From: Planctomycetota bacterium
Lineage (GTDB): Bacteria; Planctomycetota; UBA11346
Length of the DNA stretch: 64,000 nucleotides
Assembly: GCA_016745075.1 (NCBI GenBank)
Contig: JADGDD010000002.1
Coordinates: 256,034 to 320,033, forward strand
Reading direction: 5' to 3'
The notes below the pieces were generated by a model, which saw only the letters and a program-made list of their open reading frames with translations, did not search any database and was not told where the DNA came from. The position numbers and the translations under genes were made by a program. Each line of letters opens with the position of its first letter. Position 1 is the first letter of the stretch. Below, piece after piece: positions 42,957-49,938 of this stretch.

Positions 42957-44002
42957 AACGCTCCAGTCTCCTTGCCCTTGGGTTTGGCTGCCTGTTGGCT
43001 GCACAGGGTCTTGCCTATAAGAGTGCAAGTCTGCGCCCTGTTGCAGATTTGCCGCATGATTATTATGAACAATTACCACCTGGCGAAATGGTCGGCACTC
43101 TTATGTTGGGTGGCTTTCGTGGCTTGGCGATAGACCTCTTATGGCTTCGTGCGATTGGCGCAAAAAAACGTGGTCAGTATTATGAGAGTGTGGCCGTCTA
43201 TGATTTAATTAGCCGTTTGCAGCCGCGCTTTGAACAAGTTTGGGAATACATGGCATGGGATATGGCCTATAATATTGGTCACCAAATGGATAGCCAACAG
43301 GGTAAGTGGTCGTGGTATAAGGCCGGTTTAGAAGCTGGTGTTCGCGGGGTTAAACAAAACCCAGAAAGTTTCCGTTTATTAAAATACATTGCATGGCTGC
43401 TTCATCACAAAGGTGATTTATTTCGTGAGGAAATAGAACAGGCTGAGTGGTCTCTGTTATTAAACCCTGTGTTGGAACGTTATGATGTTGCGTTGTGTAT
43501 TCCAGAAGGACAAATAGGGCTGACCCACTTTCAGCTGTCTGAGCGTTTTTATCGTGCAGCGGTGACGATGGCTCATAATTCCAAACAAAAAATGCCAGCA
43601 TGGGTGCGTCGTTTTATTCCACTCACTATAGAAATGGACGCAAATTATTTACGTAATACGGGTCGTCATTATCAGGCGATGTTGCGCTTTATGGATTGCT
43701 TAGATGAGTGGGATCATGTGCTTGATTGGATGGAAGACGGTAGCGATATTTACCGTGAAGCAGATAAAGGTTTAACCCTCGATTCGTTCCGTCGTAATGG
43801 TGGTGATGTTTCTCGTCGTTTGCAAAATATGTTATTATCATTGGCAAAAGATCAGGAGATAGCACAAGCGTGTCGAACAGCGTTGGCAGCATGGGATTTA
43901 CCTAAAGCTCGTACCTTCTTAGAACAGGCGGATGTATGGCACCAACAAGCACCTGGCAGTATGGTCCGTTGGTTAGATGAGCAGAAGATATCCATCCCAT
44001 GA
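42953..44002 (+). CDS. conserved solenoid-like protein linked to the ABC exporter
   Basis: The 349-residue protein starts with a signal anchor (LLALGFGCLLAAQGLAY). It then has a characteristic region LGGFRGLAIDLLWLRAI and YDLISRLQPRFEQVWEYMAW, which I associate with conserved helical-repeat proteins of unknown function encoded beside ABC-2 exporters in the PVC group. The rest is helical with TPR character. The ATG overlaps the permease stop (ATGA) and its own stop overlaps ribF, so it belongs to this operon. It is probably a periplasmic or membrane-bound partner of the exporter. Confidence 0.65.
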   Translation: MKRSSLLALGFGCLLAAQGLAYKSASLRPVADLPHDYYEQLPPGEMVGTLMLGGFRGLAIDLLWLRAIGAKKRGQYYESVAVYDLISRLQPRFEQVWEYMAWDMAYNIGHQMDSQQGKWSWYKAGLEAGVRGVKQNPESFRLLKYIAWLLHHKGDLFREEIEQAEWSLLLNPVLERYDVALCIPEGQIGLTHFQLSERFYRAAVTMAHNSKQKMPAWVRRFIPLTIEMDANYLRNTGRHYQAMLRFMDCLDEWDHVLDWMEDGSDIYREADKGLTLDSFRRNGGDVSRRLQNMLLSLAKDQEIAQACRTALAAWDLPKARTFLEQADVWHQQAPGSMVRWLDEQKISIP

Positions 44003-44931
44003 CTGCGCCAGCCATAGCCATTGGTAAATTTGATGCTCTGCACAAAGGTCACTTTGCCTTAGTACAGGCAGCGGCACAATATGGTACTCCTGTCGTATTA
44101 CATTTTTCTGGTATGGCAGAAGCACTTGGCTGGCCGGTGCGTAAACCACTGTGTGGTGAAGATGAGCGCTTAGATGTTTACCAAATATGGTCTGAAGCGT
44201 TGACACGGCGGGTGCACCCGTGTTGTTTCCCTTTTGCTGCTGTTCGAGATTTAAGCCCAGAACAATTTGTTGATGTCTTGCAACAGCGTTTTGAACCCGC
44301 TGCAATTGTGGTTGGTGAAGATTTTCGTTTTGGCTGTAAACGCAGCGGCTCTGTAGAGGATTTGCAGCGGTTATGTGCGGCTGTTGGTATACACACCCAT
44401 ATTCACCGTTTAGTGAAAGAAGATGATAGCGAAATTATTTCTTCTAGCCGTATTCGTTCATTCCTTGCTGCTGGTGCGGTTGTGGATGCTGCCCATATGT
44501 TAGGTCGGCCATATGCCATTCGTGGAATGGTTTGCGCGGGTGATGGTCGTGGTCGTGGTATGGGTTTTCCTACTGCAAATATTACTGAGCCAGAGGAGTT
44601 ATTCCCTGCACAGGGTGTGTACGCAGCATGGGCATCATTTCCAGAAATAGATTTCATTACAGAAATGGTTGAGGAACAGCAACCTGTGCCAAATGAACGT
44701 TTTTTGGCGGCGGTTAATATAGGGTCTCAGCCAAGCATTGGCAGTAACCGAATGGTGTCTTGTGAAGCGCATCTTTTAGATTGGCAAGGGAATGCTTACG
44801 GTAAAAACTTACGTCTTGAATTTATAGAACGCATTCGAGATGAACAACAATTTGCTCATGCGGAGGCTGTGAGTGTGCAGATTCAAAAAGATATAACCGC
44901 TATTCGGAGACAGTATGTTACTTCAGAATAA
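43999..44931 (+). CDS. ribF: bifunctional riboflavin kinase / FAD synthetase RibF
   Basis: The 310-residue protein makes FMN and FAD. The N-terminal nucleotidyltransferase domain shows AIAIGKFDALHKGHFALV (where GxFDGxHxGH is usual), VVGEDFRFGCKRSG and SSSRIRSFLAAG. The C-terminal riboflavin kinase domain has GRGMGFPTANI, GVYAAWASF and the AAVNIGSQPSIG region, then LRLEFIERIRDEQQFA. The ATG overlaps the preceding stop. Confidence 0.93.
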   Translation: MTAPAIAIGKFDALHKGHFALVQAAAQYGTPVVLHFSGMAEALGWPVRKPLCGEDERLDVYQIWSEALTRRVHPCCFPFAAVRDLSPEQFVDVLQQRFEPAAIVVGEDFRFGCKRSGSVEDLQRLCAAVGIHTHIHRLVKEDDSEIISSSRIRSFLAAGAVVDAAHMLGRPYAIRGMVCAGDGRGRGMGFPTANITEPEELFPAQGVYAAWASFPEIDFITEMVEEQQPVPNERFLAAVNIGSQPSIGSNRMVSCEAHLLDWQGNAYGKNLRLEFIERIRDEQQFAHAEAVSVQIQKDITAIRRQYVTSE

Positions 44932-45685
44932 AGTTATTCTCATTTGCGGTATTGCTAATGAGCGCAGTTTAGCGACAGCAATTATGAAAAGTTGTGTGCA
45001 AGAAGGTGCGCAGCTTGTTGTGACCTATCAAAATGATCGAACCTGTTCACGAGTAAAGAAGATCGTTGCAAAATACTGTCCAGATGCTGTGTGTTGTCAG
45101 TTAGATGTGTGCAAGCCAGAGACGATAAGTCAGACGGTTCAGCTAACAGCAGAACGATATGGTCAGATAGATGGTCTTGTGCATGCAGTGGCTTGGGGCG
45201 CGGCAGTGGATGAATGTGGAGCAGCGCAATCAGTACTGGCTACCAGTGCAGAGCACTATGCTGAAACATTAAACATTAGCGCTCGTAGTTTAGCAGTGCT
45301 TACAGCAGCATGTGCACCGTATTTTACGGAACAGGCTTCTGTGTTAACGCTGAGCTTTGTTGGTGCTAGAACAGCTCGTCCTGGGTATAATATCATGGGT
45401 ATTGCTAAGGCTGCTTTGGAATCATCGGTTCGTTATCTTGCTAGTGAGTTGGGGCCGCATGGACAACGGGTTAATGCCCTGAGTGCTGGTTCCGTTCGTA
45501 CACTTGCTTCATCTGCTGTGCCTGGATTTAAAGAACGTTATCAGGCTGCTGCTGAACGTGCGCCTTTGCGTCGTAATACCACCGCAGAAGATGTAGCAGG
45601 AACGGCGATTTTTTTATTATCGTCATTATCCTCTGGTATAACTGGGCAGACTCTTTCTGTCGATTGTGGTGAATCTATTGTGTAA
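44915..45685 (+). CDS. fabI: enoyl-[acyl-carrier-protein] reductase FabI
   Basis: FabI performs the last reduction in fatty acid elongation with NADH. The 256-residue SDR protein starts VILICGIANERSLATAIMK, the FabI dinucleotide motif with divergent glycines. The active-site region is TLSFVGARTARPGYNIMGIA followed by KAAL: the catalytic Tyr and Lys are kept (Y-x6-K), while the earlier Tyr of the common SYLG motif is Phe. The end VDCGESIV is usual. It overlaps ribF by 17 bases and is followed by a 70-base gap before phoB. Confidence 0.9.
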   Translation: MLLQNKVILICGIANERSLATAIMKSCVQEGAQLVVTYQNDRTCSRVKKIVAKYCPDAVCCQLDVCKPETISQTVQLTAERYGQIDGLVHAVAWGAAVDECGAAQSVLATSAEHYAETLNISARSLAVLTAACAPYFTEQASVLTLSFVGARTARPGYNIMGIAKAALESSVRYLASELGPHGQRVNALSAGSVRTLASSAVPGFKERYQAAAERAPLRRNTTAEDVAGTAIFLLSSLSSGITGQTLSVDCGESIV

Positions 45686-45755
45686 TGTTGGTTGTTTGAG
45701 GGCATTAAGGAATCTTTAATAGACGTAAGGTTTTTTTAATGATAGGGTGAAAAAC

Positions 45756-46460
45756 ATGAGTCTCCATATAGCTGTTGTTGAAGATGAGCCGGACATCCGA
45801 GAGGTCATCACGTATAATCTTGAGCGCGAAGGTTTTCGTGTCAGTTCATGGGATGATGGCGAGGAGGCTTTTGCTGGCATTAGTGAAGAATGTCCTGATT
45901 TAGCGTTGCTTGATTTGATGATGCCGGGCCTGAATGGTTTAGAGCTCTGTCAGAAACTGCGTCTTCAGCCAGAAACAAAAACCTTGCCGATTATTATGGT
46001 TACAGCAAAAGGTGAAGAGAGTGATGTGGTGCTTGGTCTTGGTGTTGGTGCCGATGATTACATGGTAAAACCATTTTCACCACGAGAGTTGGTAGCCCGT
46101 GTGCGTAGTCAATTACGTCGCGCAGATATGGCTGGTTCAGACAATGGAACATCATTTACGATAGCAGGCCTCAGCATTGATGTCGAACGACATGAGGTGA
46201 GCTGTAAAGATGAAGAAGGTGTACTGGAATCCTTAATCCTCACGTCATCTGAATTTCGTTTGCTCGTGTATCTCGCACGTCATCCTGGCCGTGTGTTCCG
46301 CAGAGATGAATTACTCGATTCAATTGTTGGTGATCGAGCTATTGTTATTGATCGCAATGTAGATGTTCACATCAGGTCTATTCGGAAAAAACTCGGACAG
46401 TATGCGTCAGTGATTGAGACGATACGTGGGGTGGGGTACAAATTTACGGATAAAAAATAA
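45756..46460 (+). CDS. phoB: phosphate regulon response regulator PhoB-like
   Basis: The 234-residue OmpR/PhoB-type regulator has the receiver acidic pair in VVEDEPD, the phospho-acceptor Asp53 in LALLDLMMPG, the conserved Lys in DDYMVKPFSP and a C-terminal winged-helix DNA-binding domain (LTSSEFRLLVYLARHPGRVF ... RNVDVHIRSIRKKL). The adjoining kinase, phoU and pst genes support PhoB function. ATG 45756 is preferred over a GTG at 45747. I could not find a convincing classical Pho box upstream. Confidence 0.9.
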   Translation: MSLHIAVVEDEPDIREVITYNLEREGFRVSSWDDGEEAFAGISEECPDLALLDLMMPGLNGLELCQKLRLQPETKTLPIIMVTAKGEESDVVLGLGVGADDYMVKPFSPRELVARVRSQLRRADMAGSDNGTSFTIAGLSIDVERHEVSCKDEEGVLESLILTSSEFRLLVYLARHPGRVFRRDELLDSIVGDRAIVIDRNVDVHIRSIRKKLGQYASVIETIRGVGYKFTDKK

Positions 46461-47914
46461 TGGGCATCCATCCATCGAAGTGGCCATTTGTTTGGAAACT
46501 CTACGCGGGTTATGTGGTGCTTATCGCAATGACTGCGGTAGTGGTGTGGTCTACAGTTGTCACCACCATTACTACACACATGCAACAAGATATGCGAATC
46601 TCATTGTCGCAGCAATTAGTTCTGTTGGAAGAAGTTGCCAAACAGGTGCCTCAAGATCGTCTGCAAGAACGTTTGACGTTTCTTGGAAAAAATTCAGATG
46701 TTCGATTTACTGTTGTTACTGTAGAGGGACATGTTCTCGCTGATTCACAACGTAATCCGAATGGTATGGATAATCATGGTGGTCGCCCAGAATTTCGTGA
46801 AGCTGCGGAAGGTGATGGGGTTATAGCATCAAGTACTCGTTATTCACGTAGTCTTGGTCGAGATATGTTTTATATGGCTCGGGCAATGATGACAGACGTA
46901 GGGGATGTGTTGGGTTATGTTCGAGTGTCTCGTGTACTCAGAACAGTAGAACAGGAAATGGCAGCATTGGGTAGCCGAGTGGCTCTGGTTATTTTGGCTG
47001 TCGTTGTTTTTGCTTTAATGTTGGGTTACGGTGTCGCATCACGGATTACAGCTCCCTTGCGGAGACTGACCACAACCGCTTTAGAAGTGGCAGATATGAG
47101 CGATGAAAATTTACCAAAACAGAGAGATGAAATTGCGCAATTAGGAGTGGCGGTCAATAGCATGAAAAATACTTTAGAAGAACGTATTTCAACTATCGAA
47201 TACGAACGAGAAAATCTCCAACGCCTACAAACAGTGCGACAAGATTTTATAACCAATATTTCGCATGAATTAAAGACCCCGCTGACTGCAATGCGCGGTT
47301 TGTTAGAAACAGTTATTGATGACCCAGAAATGCCGTCTGAAGTTTCTCAGCGTTTCATCAATAATGCCCATGTCCAGAGTTTGCGAATGTCAGCCTTAGT
47401 CACAGATTTGTTGACCTTAACTAGCATAGAATCTGATGCTTACCATGCTGAAGTAGAGGATTTTAATATTTCAGTGCTGGTCAGTAGTGCGATGGATGCA
47501 CAGCAAGAAACAGCAAAAAGAAAAGGTATTACTCTGACCTATACCAATGACTGTCAGTCATGTATGGTTCATGCAGACCGCGAGGCTATCCGTCAAATTG
47601 TGGATAATCTTATCTCCAATGCTATTCGGTATTCCCCAGAAGATAGACCTGTACGCTTAGTGTTGTGTCCTTCTGCTGGTTCCCGTTGTGAGATTCGTGT
47701 GATTGACCAAGGTTTTGGTATTCCAGAAGAAATGAAAGAGCGTATCTTTGAACGTTTCTTCCGAGTAGACAAGGCCCGTTCGCGTGAATTAGGTGGTACA
47801 GGTCTGGGTCTGTCTATTGTTAAACATCTTGTGCAAGTCAATAACGGTACCATTGCACTAGAATCACAAGAAGGCGTTGGCAGTACTTTTATCGTGACTT
47901 TGCCTCTGAGCTAA
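46460..47914 (+). CDS. phoR: phosphate regulon sensor histidine kinase PhoR-like
   Basis: The 484-residue kinase has two membrane helices (about 13-37 and 173-194) with a periplasmic region of about 135 residues between them, an HAMP segment (SRITAPLRRLTTTALEV), the HisKA helix with phospho-acceptor His269 in NISHELKTPLTAM, and an ATPase domain with DNLISNAIRYSP, DQGFGIPEE and GGTGLGLSIVKHL. Its ATG overlaps the phoB stop by one base. The periplasmic sensor is unlike the short loop of E. coli PhoR and like the PAS-type extracellular domains in other phyla. Confidence 0.9.
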   Translation: MGIHPSKWPFVWKLYAGYVVLIAMTAVVVWSTVVTTITTHMQQDMRISLSQQLVLLEEVAKQVPQDRLQERLTFLGKNSDVRFTVVTVEGHVLADSQRNPNGMDNHGGRPEFREAAEGDGVIASSTRYSRSLGRDMFYMARAMMTDVGDVLGYVRVSRVLRTVEQEMAALGSRVALVILAVVVFALMLGYGVASRITAPLRRLTTTALEVADMSDENLPKQRDEIAQLGVAVNSMKNTLEERISTIEYERENLQRLQTVRQDFITNISHELKTPLTAMRGLLETVIDDPEMPSEVSQRFINNAHVQSLRMSALVTDLLTLTSIESDAYHAEVEDFNISVLVSSAMDAQQETAKRKGITLTYTNDCQSCMVHADREAIRQIVDNLISNAIRYSPEDRPVRLVLCPSAGSRCEIRVIDQGFGIPEEMKERIFERFFRVDKARSRELGGTGLGLSIVKHLVQVNNGTIALESQEGVGSTFIVTLPLS

Positions 47915-48015
47915 GCTCCTCCGTTCGTTTGTGAATATTTCTTAATAAAGATAAGCATATCTTTACTTTGTCTTGCTTGGGGCTTGTTAGGCTTCGGTTT
48001 CATATTGGAGATCGA

Positions 48016-48669
48016 ATGACCAGCCCTTTTCTGACTGAGCTTGAACATATCAATCAACACATCCTACACATGAGTGATCTTGCTCAAGATGCTTTGCGTA
48101 AAATGGGTGATGCCCTCTTGCAGGGCAATTCTACCGTCGCTTTGGAAGTGATCGAAGAAGATCGCGAGATTGATAAATTAGAAGATATTATCGAAGAAGA
48201 AAGCGTTCGGGTGTTGGCATTGTTTCAGCCAGTTGCCGATGACTTGCGTTTTGTGGTTACAGCTATGCGTGTGATTCATGAAGTTGAGCGCATTGGTGAT
48301 CATGCAAAGAGCAACTGTAAACGAGTCGTGAAACTATCTTCTCGTAAGAAAATTGAGGTTCCAGATGAGTTGCGAATTGCTGTTCATACTGCTCAGTCAA
48401 TGGTAGCCGATAGTCTGGATGCATTAAAAACACATGATACAAGCGAAGCGCAGTCTGTGCGTGAGCGTGATGACATTGTTGATGATGCTTGCAAAAGTCT
48501 TAATAAATTTCTCAAAAAACAAATGCATGAAAACGAAGAAAATATTGACTGTTGTGTGTACTGGCTTGCAATTGTAAAGAACATCGAGCGTATAGCGGAC
48601 CTTTCTACCAATATTGCTAAAGATGTTATCTTTATGGTTGATGGTGTTTTGATTAAGCATAAGGAATGA
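48016..48669 (+). CDS. phoU: phosphate transport regulator PhoU
   Basis: PhoU couples the Pst transporter to PhoR and represses the Pho response when phosphate is plentiful. The 217-residue protein has the two-repeat helical pattern: FLTELEHINQHILHMSDLAQ, the metal-binding motifs IEEDREIDKLEDIIEEE and MRVIHEVERIGDHAKSNC, and in the second half IVKNIERIADLSTNIAKD. TTGGAG lies 5 bases before the ATG at 48016; upstream codons to 47968 are not part of the family. Confidence 0.93.
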   Translation: MTSPFLTELEHINQHILHMSDLAQDALRKMGDALLQGNSTVALEVIEEDREIDKLEDIIEEESVRVLALFQPVADDLRFVVTAMRVIHEVERIGDHAKSNCKRVVKLSSRKKIEVPDELRIAVHTAQSMVADSLDALKTHDTSEAQSVRERDDIVDDACKSLNKFLKKQMHENEENIDCCVYWLAIVKNIERIADLSTNIAKDVIFMVDGVLIKHKE

Positions 48670-48690
48670 GGTTTATAAAGATTTATTGAT

Positions 48691-48709
48691 AAGCCCTTTA
48701 TATGGGCTT
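48691..48709 (+). terminator. short hairpin between phoU and pstS
   Basis: AAGCCC and GGGCTT pair around a 7-base loop and are followed by a weak T-containing stretch. It could separate the phoBRU transcript from pstS and allow pstS its own promoter. Confidence 0.5.
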
Positions 48710-48772
48710 GTTCCCGCTGGGTACAATTCTTTCTCATAATCAACCTACCATGCTTTAATAAAGGAGCACCAT

Positions 48773-49759
48773 ATGTTTACAGGCGCCAGCCTCCGTTTTG
48801 TAGCCCTCCTCGGGCTTGCAGCCACAACTCTTAGTGCAGCAGATGCTGCTTTGACTGTGGATAAAAATTTACCAGAGTACGTTGCTGTTGATGGCGGTGT
48901 TTCTGGATCAATCGTCAGTATCGGTTCTGATACGATGAACAACATGATGGCACTCTGGGGTGAAGGTTTCTCAAAAATTTACCCAAACGTTACCATCGAA
49001 ATTGAAGGCAAAGGTTCTTCTACTGCTATCCCTGCTTTGGTTGAAGGCCGTTCAGTTGTTGGCCCAATGAGTCGTAAAGCAAAATCAAAAGAAATTGATG
49101 CATTCAAAGAAAAATTTGGTTATGCGCCAGTTCAATTACCAACATCTATTGACATGCTTGCAGTCTACGTCAATAAAGATAACCCAATTAAAGGTCTCAG
49201 CTTGCCACAAGTAGACGCTATGTTCTCATCTACTCGTAAAGGTGGCGAAGCAGCAGATATTACCTCTTGGGGTCAAGTGGGTCTTACTGGTGCATGGGGC
49301 CAAGGTACTGTTGGTTTGTATGGTCGTAACAGCGCATCAGGTACTTACGGATACTTCAAAAAACATGCGCTTTTCAAAGGCGACTATAAAAACAGCGTCA
49401 AAGAGCAGCCAGGTAGTTCTGCGGTTGTGCAAGGTGTGGCAACAGATCGCTTTGGTGTTGGGTATAGCGGTATTGGGTACAAAACTGCGGATGTTCGCGC
49501 TATCGCTTTATCACGTAAAGCTGGTGGTGAACTCATTACTGCTGAACCAGCAAATGCGTATAGTGGTAAATACCCACTTAGTCGTTTCTTGCTTTTGACC
49601 GTTAATCTCAAGCCAGGCACATCTTTAGACCCACTTCGCCGAGAGTTTGTTAAATATATTTTCAGCCAACAAGGGCAACAAGATGTTATCAAAGATGGCT
49701 ACCTTCCTGTTAGTGCTGTTGTCGCAACAAAAGCACTGGCAAGTGTTGGAATTAAATAA
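48773..49759 (+). CDS. pstS: periplasmic phosphate-binding protein PstS
   Basis: The 328-residue protein has a signal peptide (to about residue 25, LAATTLSAADA) and the phosphate-binding pattern SIVSIGSDTMNNMMALW, EGKGSSTAIPALVEGRS, PMSRKAKSKEI and GLYGRNSASGTYGYFKKH. It is of the PstS type found with long PstC and PstA proteins. AAAGGAG lies 6 bases before the ATG. Its 3' end is partly duplicated downstream at 49834-49938. Confidence 0.94.
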   Translation: MFTGASLRFVALLGLAATTLSAADAALTVDKNLPEYVAVDGGVSGSIVSIGSDTMNNMMALWGEGFSKIYPNVTIEIEGKGSSTAIPALVEGRSVVGPMSRKAKSKEIDAFKEKFGYAPVQLPTSIDMLAVYVNKDNPIKGLSLPQVDAMFSSTRKGGEAADITSWGQVGLTGAWGQGTVGLYGRNSASGTYGYFKKHALFKGDYKNSVKEQPGSSAVVQGVATDRFGVGYSGIGYKTADVRAIALSRKAGGELITAEPANAYSGKYPLSRFLLLTVNLKPGTSLDPLRREFVKYIFSQQGQQDVIKDGYLPVSAVVATKALASVGIK

Positions 49760-49776
49760 CATCAAGAGTTTACAAC

Positions 49777-49807
49777 AACATGGTCAGTGAACATTACTGA
49801 CCATGTT
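49777..49807 (+). terminator. strong hairpin after pstS
   Basis: A perfect 12-base stem (AACATGGTCAGT and its complement) with a 7-base loop lies 17 bases after the pstS stop. It has no T-run right after it, so it may be an attenuator or an RNA stabiliser that keeps pstS message above pstCAB. A close copy of the stem recurs at 49968-49998 inside pstC. Confidence 0.65.
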
Positions 49808-49833
49808 TCGTCTCTTGAGATCTACTTGATCAA

Positions 49834-49938
49834 GAGTTTGTTAAATATGCATTCAATTAACAGGGGCAACAGGATTTTATCAAAGATGGTTATCCCTGTT
49901 GTCGCAACGAAAGCGCTTATTAGCGTTGGAATTAAATG
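49834..49938 (+). repeat. decayed duplicate of the pstS 3' end
   Basis: The segment aligns to 49643-49759, the last 39 codons of pstS, with substitutions, a loss of 12 bases and an in-frame TAA. Examples are GAGTTTGTTAAATAT, TATCAAAGATGG and GTTGGAATTAAAT, present in both copies. The last codons join directly to the pstC ATG, in place of the pstS stop. Confidence 0.85.
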
